A stretch of DNA of 64,000 nt from Runella zeae DSM 19591 (GCF_000423565.1 NZ_AUIF01000047.1:21389-85388); one strand, 5' to 3'; counted from the stretch's first letter, positions 1 through 10,398 are shown. The notes: generated by a model not told the origin, from the sequence alone. Translations and numbers: made by a program.

Positions 1-90
1 CTTGGCATAAGCATCTGAATATTCTGATAACTCAAAAAAAATATTTTCTAAGTCTTCTCGGGCTTCTTTAGTCAAACGTGCTTTTGCCAT
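1..90 (-). CDS. ParE/RelE-type toxin, N-terminal part (cut by window edge)
   Basis: Only the first 30 codons are in the window, starting at the ATG at 90-88. The visible protein begins MAKARLTKEAREDLENI, the helical N-terminus usual for ParE/RelE-family toxins, which cut mRNA on the ribosome or poison gyrase. The start codon lies inside the last codons of the upstream gene (19-nt overlap, 72-90), an arrangement typical of antitoxin-toxin operons that implies translational coupling. The catalytic C-terminal part is outside the window, so RelE and ParE cannot be told apart. The family call rests on a short segment plus the operon layout. Confidence 0.6.
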   Translation of the reverse strand, partial: MAKARLTKEAREDLENIFFELSEYSDAYAK

Positions 91-260
91 GAGTGAACCA
101 TTTTCTTCATCTCCTCTAATGAATATGTTTCGCCAGCGTTAGCTTGTTCTAAAGACCTTTCTATTTTTTTTAGAAAAATAATATTCTCAATGATATCGTC
201 AGCCGTCGCATCTTCGGGCAGCGACTGAATGGATTCCAATATTTGAGCCTTTGTAATCAT
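72..260 (-). CDS. Antitoxin of a ParE/RelE-type addiction module
   Basis: A small acidic protein of 62 residues from the ATG at 260. The C-terminal half (ERSLEQANAGETYSLEEMKK) matches the LEQA-x-AGE-x-x-S/T-x-EE pattern of short addiction-module antitoxins that wrap around a RelE/ParE toxin. An in-frame TTG at 272 would add four residues (LIKS) but overlaps the stop of sufS; the ATG at 260 lies 8 nt beyond that stop and is preferred. The gene is read in the same direction as sufS and overlaps the toxin by 19 nt. It would neutralise the toxin and probably autoregulate the pair. There is no clear separate DNA-binding domain at this size. Confidence 0.6.
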   Translation of the reverse strand: MITKAQILESIQSLPEDATADDIIENIIFLKKIERSLEQANAGETYSLEEMKKMVHSWQKHV

Positions 261-268
261 AGATTTTA

Positions 269-1486
269 TCAACTTAACATTTTTTTGACTCGTTCTAAGC
301 CTACCACCAATTTATCAATCTCTTCTTTGGTGTTATAAACCGCAAAAGAGGCCCGAGAAGTTCCGACGATGCCGAGGCGTTGCATCAAAGGCTGTGTACA
401 GTGATGCCCCGTCCGCACCGCAATCCCTTGCTGGTCCAGAATCACCCCAATATCTTCTGGATGTATGCCTTCCATTACAAACGAAATCACGCTTACTTTT
501 TCTTTGGCAGTACCCACCAAACGCAACCCTTCTATACTACTAAGGGCCTCAGTACCATACACTAACAGCTCATGTTCATAGGCTGCTATTTGCTCTTTTC
601 CAAGAGTTTCGACATATTCTAGTGCATTATGGGCTGCTACCACATCGGCGATATTGGGCGTACCTGCTTCAAATTTATAAGGCAAATCATTGTAAGTAGT
701 TTTGGCAAAAGTCACTTCTTTAATCATTTCTCCTCCCCCCCGGTACGGCGGCATCGCATCCAAAACTTCTTTTTTACCATACAAAACGCCCATGCCCGTA
801 GGGCCATAGAGTTTGTGCAACGAAAACACGTAGAAATCACAATCAAGTGCTTGTACATCTATTGTAATGTGAGAGCTTGCTTGTGCCCCATCAATAAGCA
901 CCTTGGCTCCTACAGCATGTGCTTTTTCGATGATTTCAGCAACAGGATTGATGGTTCCGAGGGCGTTAGAAACATGCACCACCGATACGAGTTTGGTTTT
1001 TTCGGACAACATCCCTTCAAATTCATCCATCAATAGCTCCCCTGCATCATTGATAGGAATCACACGTAGCACACACCCTTTCTCCTCACAGAGCATTTGC
1101 CACGGAACGATATTTGAATGGTGCTCCATGGTACTAATAATAATTTCATCACCTTCTTTCAAAAACTTACGTCCATAGCTCTGCGCCACGAGATTGATGC
1201 CATCGGTAGTACCGTAGGTAAAGATAATCTCTTCTACCCGAGCGGCATTCATGAAGCTTTGGATTTTAAAACGAGAAGCTTCAAAAGCAGAAGTGGCTTT
1301 TTCGGCCAATGAATGAATCCCCCGGTGAATATTGGCATTGTAATGCTCATAATAACGTGCCAAAGCATTCAGTACAGGCAGGGGCTTTTGGGTAGTGGCG
1401 GCGTTGTCGAAGTAAACCAATGGTTTGCCATTGACCACCTCCCCTAAAATAGGAAAATCTTGACGGATTTTTTGAATATCAAGCAC
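269..1486 (-). CDS. sufS: Cysteine desulfurase SufS
   Basis: A PLP-dependent class V aminotransferase-fold enzyme that takes sulfur from cysteine for iron-sulfur cluster assembly. The 405-residue length is normal for the SufS (group II) family. The PLP lysine is K225 in FSLHKLYGPTG, and the sulfur-accepting cysteine is C363 in RTGHHCTQPLM, the group II sequence (IscS has a different, longer loop). The start is GTG at 1486: an in-frame TAA lies 27 nt upstream and there is no ATG between. The gene stands apart from any sufB/C/D genes in this window and is followed by a toxin-antitoxin pair. Cytoplasmic. Confidence 0.93.
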   Translation of the reverse strand: MLDIQKIRQDFPILGEVVNGKPLVYFDNAATTQKPLPVLNALARYYEHYNANIHRGIHSLAEKATSAFEASRFKIQSFMNAARVEEIIFTYGTTDGINLVAQSYGRKFLKEGDEIIISTMEHHSNIVPWQMLCEEKGCVLRVIPINDAGELLMDEFEGMLSEKTKLVSVVHVSNALGTINPVAEIIEKAHAVGAKVLIDGAQASSHITIDVQALDCDFYVFSLHKLYGPTGMGVLYGKKEVLDAMPPYRGGGEMIKEVTFAKTTYNDLPYKFEAGTPNIADVVAAHNALEYVETLGKEQIAAYEHELLVYGTEALSSIEGLRLVGTAKEKVSVISFVMEGIHPEDIGVILDQQGIAVRTGHHCTQPLMQRLGIVGTSRASFAVYNTKEEIDKLVVGLERVKKMLS

Positions 1487-1570
1487 AGAGAAATACGTTA
1501 TTCGTGATACTTAAATTGCGAACAGCCTTTAACAAAAAGAAGTATTTGAAAAGGCTACTAAAACAACAAA

Positions 1571-1578
1571 CAAATTTA
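1571..1578 (-). promoter_or_regulatory. Candidate -7 element for sufS
   Basis: The minus strand reads TAAATTTG, an exact match to the Bacteroidota -7 consensus TAnnTTTG, about 85 nt upstream of the sufS GTG. No good TTTG -33 element is seen 19-20 nt further up, so the call is tentative. Confidence 0.35.
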
Positions 1579-1693
1579 GTGTTGAGTTTTATAATGTCTA
1601 AATAAAAACCCATCCGTTGGTATAAAAGTCATTTTTTATGTGACTTAAAAGCATTTCATTTGTCTCATCTTTAAACTAAAACCAACAATTGCC

Positions 1694-1996
1694 ATGGTCA
1701 ATGCCAAACACTTAGCTACTTTTATCCTCGGCGCAGCGGCTGGAGTAGCCTTACACAAATATTTGCAGACTGAAGAGGGGGAAAAGATGTTTGAAGATCT
1801 CAAAACCAAAGCCAACGACCTCAAATCAGAAGCAGAAGGTGCAATCGACAAAATGCCCGAATACTTTGAACAGCTCAAAACCCAAGGCTCAGATGCCCTC
1901 AAAAAATATACGCCCGAAGCCGAAAAAATGCTACAGGATTTGCTGGATAGCCTACAAGGAAAAGGAAACACCCCTTCGGCAACCGTCGAAAAATAA
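1694..1996 (+). CDS. YtxH-like domain small protein
   Basis: A 100-residue protein with one N-terminal hydrophobic helix (about residues 7-22, LATFILGAAAGVALHKYLQT) carrying the glycine/alanine-rich motif of YtxH-like proteins, followed by a charged helical region rich in Lys, Glu and Asp. The glycine-rich helix followed by KYLQTEEGEKMFEDLK resembles the YtxH pattern. The family is small, membrane-anchored and linked to stress responses in some bacteria; its function is not known. The gene is alone, divergent from sufS and convergent with rplI. The ATG at 1694 gives a complete hydrophobic segment. Confidence 0.7.
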   Translation: MVNAKHLATFILGAAAGVALHKYLQTEEGEKMFEDLKTKANDLKSEAEGAIDKMPEYFEQLKTQGSDALKKYTPEAEKMLQDLLDSLQGKGNTPSATVEK

Positions 1997-2010
1997 TCAT
2001 GTAAATGCAA

Positions 2011-2036
2011 AAAGGTGCGCTTTTAGGCGCACCTTT
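2011..2036. terminator. Bidirectional terminator between the YtxH-like gene and rplI
   Basis: An 8-bp perfect GC-rich stem, AGGTGCGC (2013-2020) with GCGCACCT (2027-2034) around a 6-nt loop, extended by A:T pairs on both sides. It is followed by a T run on the plus strand and preceded by an A run, so it can end transcription from both convergent genes. Confidence 0.85.
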
Positions 2037-2060
2037 TTATATTGTACAACTAGTAACTTA

Positions 2061-2504
2061 TTATTCTTCTCCTACTACGCTTACGTTCAAAGAGTGTTTC
2101 ACTTCTTTGTGTAAGTCGAGGATTGCTTTATAAGTGCCTACTGTTTTTACGTCTTCAATCGTAATTTTCTTACGATCCACGTCAAAACCTTTTACTTTAA
2201 GTGCATCCGAAATCTGAGTGTTGGTCACTCGTCCAAAGATTTTGCCACTGTCACCTACTTTAGCTACTAGTTGGATAGTAATATCTCCAATGCTAGCCGC
2301 CAAATCTTCAGCGTCTTTTTTGATTTTTTCGGCCTTGTGAGAAGCTTGCTTCAAGTTTTCGGCCAATTGTTTCTTGTTTGATTCTGTCGCCATTACCGCG
2401 AAGCCCTGCGGAATAAGATAGTTGCGACCATAGCCAGCTTTTACATCTACAACGTCGTTTTTGTAACCAAGCCCGGCAATATCAGTTCTTAAAATAACTT
2501 GCAT
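2061..2504 (-). CDS. rplI: Ribosomal protein bL9
   Basis: The 50S subunit protein L9, 147 residues, the usual length. The N-terminal RNA-binding domain has the conserved GxGxxDxVxVKxGYGRNYLIPxGxA pattern (around residues 12-36), then a long charged helix (about 40-75) and the C-terminal domain. It is the last gene of rpsF-rpsR-rplI, 22 nt after rpsR. There is no ssb or priB gene between rpsF and rpsR. Confidence 0.98.
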   Translation of the reverse strand: MQVILRTDIAGLGYKNDVVDVKAGYGRNYLIPQGFAVMATESNKKQLAENLKQASHKAEKIKKDAEDLAASIGDITIQLVAKVGDSGKIFGRVTNTQISDALKVKGFDVDRKKITIEDVKTVGTYKAILDLHKEVKHSLNVSVVGEE

Positions 2505-2526
2505 CGTCAGTTTTCTCCTTCCGTTT

Positions 2527-2778
2527 TTACTTTAATTGATCAGCTACGTACGGTAATAATCCTAAGTGGCGCGCACGTTTGATCGCCTGCGACACTTTGC
2601 GTTGATACTTCAATGAAGTACCAGTAAGACGGCGAGGTAAAATTTTACCTTGCTCGTTGATTAACTTCAATAAGAAGTTAGGATCTTTGTAATCAATAAA
2701 CTTAATACCAGCTTTTTTGAAGCGGCAGTATTTTTTGCGGTTTTGATTACGCTCGATGGGTTCGTTTACTAATGTCAT
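2527..2778 (-). CDS. rpsR: Ribosomal protein bS18
   Basis: The 30S subunit protein S18, 83 residues. Diagnostic segments are [17 protein letters not shown], the [10 protein letters not shown] motif and the basic tail [20 protein letters not shown]. It forms a complex with S6, whose gene is immediately upstream (4-nt gap), so the two are almost certainly translated together. Confidence 0.98.
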   Translation of the reverse strand: MTLVNEPIERNQNRKKYCRFKKAGIKFIDYKDPNFLLKLINEQGKILPRRLTGTSLKYQRKVSQAIKRARHLGLLPYVADQLK

Positions 2779-2782
2779 TGTC

Positions 2783-3151
2783 TTAGCCCTCCTTAGATGT
2801 TTCGGTTTGTTTTTTTCCTACAAGTCCTCCGCGTCTGCGTTCTGCATACGCTACATGATGCTTATCCATAGCGACAGTCAAGTAGCGCATCACGCGCTCA
2901 TCACGGCGAAACTCTGTCTCAATCACTTGAATAAGTGAAGGTTCAGATTTAAACTCGAAGAGTTGATAAAAACCTGTGTTTTTGTTTTGGATAGGATAAG
3001 CCAATTTTTTTAGGCCCCAATTGTCCTCGTGTACTAGTTCCGCACCGTTGTCGGTAAGGATTTTGCGAAACTTCTCGACGGTGTCCTTCATCTGTTGATC
3101 AGATAAAACGGGAGTTAAAATGAACACCATCTCATACTGTTTTGTAAACAT
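2783..3151 (-). CDS. rpsF: Ribosomal protein bS6
   Basis: The 30S subunit protein S6, 122 residues. It begins [14 protein letters not shown], followed by the [28 protein letters not shown] segment and the C-terminal [12 protein letters not shown] strand that contacts S18. It is the first gene of the rpsF-rpsR-rplI operon. A strong promoter lies about 50 nt upstream. The short leader forms only a small hairpin (CTCAT/ATGAG), and I see no S6:S18-type leader RNA with its CCG box. Confidence 0.98.
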   Translation of the reverse strand: MFTKQYEMVFILTPVLSDQQMKDTVEKFRKILTDNGAELVHEDNWGLKKLAYPIQNKNTGFYQLFEFKSEPSLIQVIETEFRRDERVMRYLTVAMDKHHVAYAERRRGGLVGKKQTETSKEG

Positions 3152-3202
3152 ACTGAGAATTGTTAAACGTTTATAAAAATGAACTCATTGTAAATGAGGG
3201 CG

Positions 3203-3234
3203 CAAAGGTAGCGTTTTTTAAAATTCTAGCCAAA
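3203..3234 (-). promoter_or_regulatory. Promoter of the rpsF-rpsR-rplI operon
   Basis: On the minus strand, TTTG (3234-3231), a 20-nt spacer and TACCTTTG (3210-3203), an exact match to the Bacteroidota -33/-7 consensus. The start of transcription would fall near 3197, leaving a leader of about 45 nt before rpsF. Confidence 0.8.
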
Positions 3235-3268
3235 ATTATTGGTGTTATTTTCTAAAAACCACTTATTA

Positions 3269-4699
3269 TCAGTCACCTCCCAAGGGAAATAGGGCAGACG
3301 CTCGGTGGGCTTCTTTCATCAATGCTTCCATTTTAGCTACTCTGTCAGGAAATTGCTTAGACAAATCCACTTGTTCTGAACTATCTTTGGTCAAATCGTA
3401 GAGTTCTATTTTGGAAGCTTCGGGACGATTTATATTCAGTTTGACTGCCTTCCAGTTTCCTTGGCGAACGGCTTGCTTCCCTCCTCCTTCATGAAATTCC
3501 CAGTACAAATATTCGTGCTGTTTTTGTTTGCCTTTTCCAGTAAGAGTAGCCGCAAAAGAAAGTCCGTCAGTAGGTGAAGTCACTTTGGTATGAGCTAGCT
3601 CAGCCAAAGTAGGAACCAAATCCCAAAAAGCTCCCACAAAATCACTTTGGGTATTAGGTTTTATGATGCCAGGCCAACTTACCACAAAAGGTACCCGAAT
3701 CCCGCCCTCGTACAAATCACGCTTTACGCCTCTGAGGCCTCCTCCACTATTGAAAAAAACAGGGTCAGCTCCTCCCTCAACGTGAGGGCCGTTGTCGCTC
3801 GAAAAGATAATGATGGTATTTTTATCCAGACCTTTTGCTTTGAGCTTGTCCATGACCTCGCCCACGTACTTGTCCAAGCGCGCCACCATTGCCGCAAAGG
3901 TGGCATGAGGATAAGGCTGAGAGGTATATCCACCGTCTTTGGCGTCTACGCCATAGTCGGCCCCCTTAAATGGCTTTTCAGGAAATTTGCCTTTATAATA
4001 TTCTAAAAGTGGGTCGTCAGGAACTAACAATTCGGCATGAGGCAAAATGTAGGGCAAAAACAGAAAAAATGGCTGTTTATCGTTTTGTTTGTCAATAAAA
4101 GTCAGTGTTTGCTGCTGTATCAAATCGGGCGCAAACGTTTTGGCAACTTGAAGATTCTGATTTTCCGTTAAAACTATCTTCTTTTCATTTTCCCAAAGGT
4201 GAGCAGGATAATAGCGATGTGCCAACTTTTGACAATTGTACCCATAAAAATAATCAAAGCCTTGCTTGAGGGGGTCTCCCTCCGACCCTACTGGCCCCAG
4301 GCCCCATTTGCCAAATGCAGCGGTAGTGTATCCTGCTTTTTTCAAGACCTCGGCGATGGTAGTTTCAGAAGCCGCCAAAGGCTGCTGACCTTCGGGTATT
4401 ATTTCTTTGTTGCCCCGTATGTAGGTATGCCCCGTGTGCTGCCCTGTCATAAGCGCTGAGCGAGAAGGAGCACAGACCGTAGTACCCGCATAAAACTGAT
4501 TGAAGCGCATTCCTTGAGCCGCCAAACGATCCAAATTGGGAGTTTTTATTAGTTTTTGGCCATTGAAGCCCACATCTCCGTAGCCTAAGTCATCCGCCAC
4601 AATCAACACGATGTTGGGCTGAGTGGCATTTTTTTGTTGGGCTTTTCCAGATACGGTGAGGCATATCAAAAAACAAATCCCTAACCAAGTCTTTTTCAT
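3269..4699 (-). CDS. Sulfatase (arylsulfatase A-like), secreted
   Basis: A family S1 formylglycine sulfatase of 476 residues. A signal peptide (about residues 1-20, ending VSGKAQ) directs export. The metal-binding start NIVLIVADDLGYGDVG and the signature CAPSR with the cysteine (C76) that is converted to formylglycine are present, followed by SALMTGQHTGH. Metal and sulfate contacts FGKWGLG and the SSDNGPH motif are intact. It probably removes sulfate from a carbohydrate or aryl ester in the periplasm; the substrate cannot be named. It is a single gene next to ribosomal genes, with no maturing enzyme or carbohydrate locus beside it. Needs an FGE or anSME maturase encoded elsewhere. Confidence 0.9.
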   Translation of the reverse strand: MKKTWLGICFLICLTVSGKAQQKNATQPNIVLIVADDLGYGDVGFNGQKLIKTPNLDRLAAQGMRFNQFYAGTTVCAPSRSALMTGQHTGHTYIRGNKEIIPEGQQPLAASETTIAEVLKKAGYTTAAFGKWGLGPVGSEGDPLKQGFDYFYGYNCQKLAHRYYPAHLWENEKKIVLTENQNLQVAKTFAPDLIQQQTLTFIDKQNDKQPFFLFLPYILPHAELLVPDDPLLEYYKGKFPEKPFKGADYGVDAKDGGYTSQPYPHATFAAMVARLDKYVGEVMDKLKAKGLDKNTIIIFSSDNGPHVEGGADPVFFNSGGGLRGVKRDLYEGGIRVPFVVSWPGIIKPNTQSDFVGAFWDLVPTLAELAHTKVTSPTDGLSFAATLTGKGKQKQHEYLYWEFHEGGGKQAVRQGNWKAVKLNINRPEASKIELYDLTKDSSEQVDLSKQFPDRVAKMEALMKEAHRASALFPLGGD

Positions 4700-6443
<1,744 letters not shown>

Positions 6444-6452
6444 CTTATCACT

Positions 6453-6506
6453 TATCTATAAAAGAAGGGGTTTCCGATGCATCGGAAACCCCTTCTTTTA
6501 TAGATA
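6453..6506. terminator. Perfect 54-bp palindrome, bidirectional terminator
   Basis: The sequence is an uninterrupted inverted repeat of 27 bp per arm centred between 6479 and 6480 (centre CCGATGCATCGG), with a G4/C4 block and A4/T4 blocks in the arms. It sits between the stops of two convergent genes and ends 7 bp before the DUF4374 stop. It would fold into a very long hairpin in RNA from either strand. Confidence 0.85.
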
Positions 6507-6513
6507 GTTTGAT

Positions 6514-7836
6514 TTAAAAAATACCGATATAGTGGTTTCCTGCTTTATTCACTAGTTTTGCGCCTTTAGTCACCGCCCCTGTTTTGCTGTTGAAAATATA
6601 AATATTTCCGTCTTTACCCGTAGGCGTTACTGCTACGTAAACTTCGTCTCCACTCACCAAAATGCCTTGATACTGACCAAAATTTAAGTCAGCATCATAT
6701 TCAATATTTACTTTGGTGGCTGTTTTGGCATTTAGATCTAGGCGAGCGATGTAGCCTTGGTCTGTACCATCTTGAGCATAAAGCACGTATGCGATTCCAT
6801 TGCCCGCATATTTCCAGCTATCAACATAGGCTCCTTTTACGCCCAAAGCTGCATCCAAACTGAAGACGTAAGAATTGTCGTACTCATTGTTTTGGTTGAT
6901 TTTCAAAATATGCGAGCCTTTGCTATCGCGCTGAGTAGCTTGATAGATACTTCCATCTTCTGCCACAAAAGCATTGGGACTGCGGTAGCCGCTATTGTCA
7001 CCATTGCTTACGGTCGAGGTAATTACTTTAGGATTTTCCAAAGAAGGAAAATCTACTACCACCGATTTGCTACCCAAACGGTCAAAAGTACTTTCGATAA
7101 CTCCTGTTGCAGGGTTGTACTTGCGCATCCACGTTCCGATAATAAGTTTGTTTTGGGCTTTATTGAGGACGGGCGCATCTAAGCGGAAGATACAATGCCC
7201 ATTCAACTCTTCTTGGGTCGAAAGTGGAATTTCGTACTGTCTGTATCCATTGATAAGCACTTTTTGCAAATCAAGTGCTAATACCGTAGCCGTACCTCTA
7301 TAGTAAGCAAATGCCTTCGTTTTGTCAGTAGCGTTGTTGGCGGCAATATTAGCCACATTGACCGCAATACCCGTTTTGTCGCCATCAAGTAGTTTAGACC
7401 AACGTGGCGACGTACTTGCATATTGAGATATATTTACCGTCACATCTTCTTGGGTAAAACTGCCTGACCCATTTACTTTATAACGGGCAAATTCGCCACC
7501 ATTGTCGCCCGTGTAGGCAATGTTAAATAAGGTATTGCCATCTTCGGATGACTGCAAACGTGCTGTTCGATTTGATTTTACTGGAAAACCATTATCATAC
7601 ACATTGATTGAAAAGTTTGGGTTTTTAGCATTTTCTTTACTTACCGAATATACCATAGTACCACCGTTGCCGTCGCCTGGCGTGGTTCCCATCAAGGCTC
7701 CAGCTACGGTTATCCATCTTTCTTTGGTAGTCTCATCTGGCTCTACCGTACCACCACCCGAATTGTCGCAACTAGCAATCGTAAATGCACTGATTACCGA
7801 AGTGTAAAGCAAAATGTTCCTCAATTGTTGTTTCAT
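6514..7836 (-). CDS. DUF4374 lipoprotein, XusB-like
   Basis: A predicted outer-membrane lipoprotein of 440 residues: the signal peptide ends in the lipobox IASC with the acylated cysteine at residue 23. The rest is beta-rich with repeated YRSPNAFVAEDGSIY/GYIARLDLNAKT-like blades, consistent with a beta-propeller. I recognise it as DUF4374. As I recall, the xenosiderophore-capturing surface protein XusB of Bacteroides belongs to this family. It lies 17 nt downstream of a TonB-dependent receptor, the XusA-XusB order. The PepSY membrane protein (XusC) usually found with these is absent here. Role in iron-siderophore capture is inferred from the pairing. Confidence 0.75.
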   Translation of the reverse strand: MKQQLRNILLYTSVISAFTIASCDNSGGGTVEPDETTKERWITVAGALMGTTPGDGNGGTMVYSVSKENAKNPNFSINVYDNGFPVKSNRTARLQSSEDGNTLFNIAYTGDNGGEFARYKVNGSGSFTQEDVTVNISQYASTSPRWSKLLDGDKTGIAVNVANIAANNATDKTKAFAYYRGTATVLALDLQKVLINGYRQYEIPLSTQEELNGHCIFRLDAPVLNKAQNKLIIGTWMRKYNPATGVIESTFDRLGSKSVVVDFPSLENPKVITSTVSNGDNSGYRSPNAFVAEDGSIYQATQRDSKGSHILKINQNNEYDNSYVFSLDAALGVKGAYVDSWKYAGNGIAYVLYAQDGTDQGYIARLDLNAKTATKVNIEYDADLNFGQYQGILVSGDEVYVAVTPTGKDGNIYIFNSKTGAVTKGAKLVNKAGNHYIGIF

Positions 7837-7853
7837 TGTGGATAAATTAAAAT

Positions 7854-10262
7854 TTAGAAATTATTAATCAGATAGTTAAGTTTCAGATAAAAAGCACGGC
7901 CAGGTTTCTGAACCGCGAAATTGTCATACACCTGCTGGTCAAAAATGTTTTTTGCATCTGCGCTAATGACAAACTTATTTTGAGGAAATGCGTAGCTAAT
8001 TCCCAAATCTTGGATATACTGACGCGGCGTGCGAAAGTCGTCAATAAGAAGCCAAGTGGTATAAAACCGCTCCACAAAGCGAAAACCGTAATACAGGTTT
8101 AAGGCCGATTTTTCCTTCCACAAATTTTTGATGGTATACTGTACATTGGCATTGGTTGTCCAGAAAGGTTCGTTGGGCAATTGCCGATTATAGTAGTCAT
8201 ATTCTCGACCATTGGGGTCATAACGTACGTTGAAAACCGAATTGAACTTCGACATATTGAGGTCTACCCGAAGATTGTTATCAAACGAATAGTGGAAGTC
8301 TGCCTCAAAACCTATGGCTTTGTTTTTTCCTAAGTTTTCAAAAGGATTGGTTTGAAGGGCGTCGTTGACACGTGGATTGATTCGCTGTACGATTTTGTCG
8401 CGAGTATCACGGATAAAACCTGAAACGGTGAATGAATAGCGGTGTTTGTTAAAGTAAAAATTACCAGCATTGAGTCCTAAGTTATAGTTATAACTTACTT
8501 CTGGCCGAATACCAAAGTTTTCGATGATGTTTTCGCCTGGATTGCCAAACACTTCACTTTCGGATGGTAAGCGTACGGCTTTTTCAGCCGAAGTCAGTAC
8601 AATAAACTTTGGTGCTACCGTATAAGACATCGCTAATCCATACCCTGTATGGTTTTTGCTACTATTTGCGCGGTTTTCTTGACGTACGTTTTGGCCTTCT
8701 ACCACACGTAGTACTGGATCAACACGGTTGATGCCTTGTTGGTAAAATTTAGCGAAAAGGTTAGTTTTCAGGCGATCTTCAAAAGCTTTTGCTTCGTAAG
8801 CTACAGAAGTGATATTTTTTCGGAGGTCACGGGTTCCTACAAACTCTCTCTCAAGCTCTGAACGCATAAAATCCTGCTCTCTCCGATCAATTGTGTAAAA
8901 AATATGGTTTAAAACCAGTCGATGGTTTCTGTTCAAATCATAGTTTAAACCTGCCCTGAAAGTGCCAATATTCCGATCCAGATTCATGATAGTAGGGGCA
9001 GCTTGCTGGGCTCCACTTGGGCGTAAAATCGGATTTCCATTGAGTCCCACACTGATTTGGCCATACCAGTTATAATTCCACTTCACGGTATCTACCACCA
9101 CTTGCCCACGCTGACTATACATCCCATTTACGTTGAACTCAAGTCCTCTGATTAGGAAGTTTTTCTTGACGTAGTTCAAACTATATACATTGGCTTGGGA
9201 GGTAGTAAATCGCCCCATGTAAGGAATAGACATATAGGTACCGTGCTGAATCTCTTTGAAATCGTCGGAACCATTATAACCGATAAAAAATTGATCCGCC
9301 CATTTCACATTCATAAACCCAAGTTGGATTTGGCCACCAGTGGAGCGATAGGCATCATTGAAGCGTCTAGCCCGGACATATTCATAGCGACCATTAGGCA
9401 GGATATTTCTCACAAACTTCCCCCATACTTCGTAGTCATTGTCTGAGTAATTGTGAAAGGCAGAGGCTTTTACGGTAAAACCCGATTTTTCGTTACGATA
9501 CGTTCCACTAAAATTGGTCTGAAAAGTATTGAAAGAGCCATACGACGCCGAAGCTGAGAGGTTATTCATCGACCCTTTTTTAAGAATCACATTGATAGCA
9601 CCTCCCAAGGCATCGTCGGCCAAGTGGGCCGGAATCACGCCTTTGTACACTTCTATTTTCTCAATTAGAGCAGGAGGAATACTATTTAAACTAAACGACT
9701 CCCCATAAGTAGAAATCGGGATGCCGTCAATGAAAATACGCACTGAGTTTCCCGACATCCCGTTTAGATTATAATTGACAGAAGATCCCAACCCCCCATT
9801 TTGGCGCACTCTGATGCCGACGGTTCTGTCGAGCAGCTCGTTGGTCTGAAAATTTCGCTGTGCTACTTCTTTGGTTTCAATCACATTCACCGCAAAACCC
9901 CGTGTTTCAATCTCTTTCTTCTCAGATTTTTGGACCACACGCACTTCATTGATGTCAAAGTTTTTGGGTTTAACCACAACAGACAGAGATGTTTGCGGTT
10001 TGTTTACATTAACTTTTACGTTTTGCGGCTCCATTTCGACCGACGTAACCACCAGTTCACGCTGTCCAAATGGCACATTTTTCATTACAAAATACCCATT
10101 TTCATCAGCTACTGCTACGATATTGCTTTGCGTCAATTTTACATTGGCGTGGCTGACTCCTCCATTTTCTTTGCAGTAGATTTTCCCTTTAATGGTGGCA
10201 GTTTGGGCAAAAACGCTCACTGTAATGAATATCAAACAAATAGAAGTAAATAATTTTTTCAT
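7854..10262 (-). CDS. TonB-dependent outer-membrane receptor, siderophore-type (XusA-like)
   Basis: An 802-residue receptor. Signal peptide 1-20 (ending VSVFAQ); a carboxypeptidase-regulatory-like domain at about 21-100 (ATIKGKIYCKENGGVSHANV); a possible TonB-box region near 105-115 (INEVRVVQK); a plug at about 125-230 with RIFIDGIPISTYGE and LADDALGGAINVILKKG; then a 22-strand-type barrel ending in an aromatic residue (YLINNF). The length and lack of the SusC extension place it with metal/siderophore receptors rather than glycan importers. It heads a two-gene unit with the DUF4374 lipoprotein. A Fur-like inverted repeat lies about 120 nt upstream, supporting iron control. Confidence 0.88.
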   Translation of the reverse strand: MKKLFTSICLIFITVSVFAQTATIKGKIYCKENGGVSHANVKLTQSNIVAVADENGYFVMKNVPFGQRELVVTSVEMEPQNVKVNVNKPQTSLSVVVKPKNFDINEVRVVQKSEKKEIETRGFAVNVIETKEVAQRNFQTNELLDRTVGIRVRQNGGLGSSVNYNLNGMSGNSVRIFIDGIPISTYGESFSLNSIPPALIEKIEVYKGVIPAHLADDALGGAINVILKKGSMNNLSASASYGSFNTFQTNFSGTYRNEKSGFTVKASAFHNYSDNDYEVWGKFVRNILPNGRYEYVRARRFNDAYRSTGGQIQLGFMNVKWADQFFIGYNGSDDFKEIQHGTYMSIPYMGRFTTSQANVYSLNYVKKNFLIRGLEFNVNGMYSQRGQVVVDTVKWNYNWYGQISVGLNGNPILRPSGAQQAAPTIMNLDRNIGTFRAGLNYDLNRNHRLVLNHIFYTIDRREQDFMRSELEREFVGTRDLRKNITSVAYEAKAFEDRLKTNLFAKFYQQGINRVDPVLRVVEGQNVRQENRANSSKNHTGYGLAMSYTVAPKFIVLTSAEKAVRLPSESEVFGNPGENIIENFGIRPEVSYNYNLGLNAGNFYFNKHRYSFTVSGFIRDTRDKIVQRINPRVNDALQTNPFENLGKNKAIGFEADFHYSFDNNLRVDLNMSKFNSVFNVRYDPNGREYDYYNRQLPNEPFWTTNANVQYTIKNLWKEKSALNLYYGFRFVERFYTTWLLIDDFRTPRQYIQDLGISYAFPQNKFVISADAKNIFDQQVYDNFAVQKPGRAFYLKLNYLINNF

Positions 10263-10383
10263 AAAGGGGTGGATAAATATTTCATTTTCACCAATGATGA
10301 TTTAAAACCATCATTTTGTCGTTAATCAATAAGCCGAAAACAACACAAATTTTATTTAGACTTATTAATAATGAACAGCAAAA

Positions 10384-10398
10384 TTAGACTTAATCTAA
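10384..10398. promoter_or_regulatory. Fur-like operator upstream of the TonB receptor
   Basis: A 7-1-7 inverted repeat TTAGACT-T-AATCTAA with one mismatched pair, in a very A/T-rich stretch with further TTAGA words at 10356-10360 and 10431-10435. The architecture is that of Fur boxes; the TTAGA/TCTAA half-site matches what I recall for Bacteroidota. Binding is inferred. Confidence 0.45.

Noticed and set aside
629..1036. Plus-strand frames of 60-170 residues inside minus-strand genes, here and throughout
   Set aside because: They are shadows: no family motif, histidine- and serine-rich antisense composition, and full overlap with a well-supported gene.
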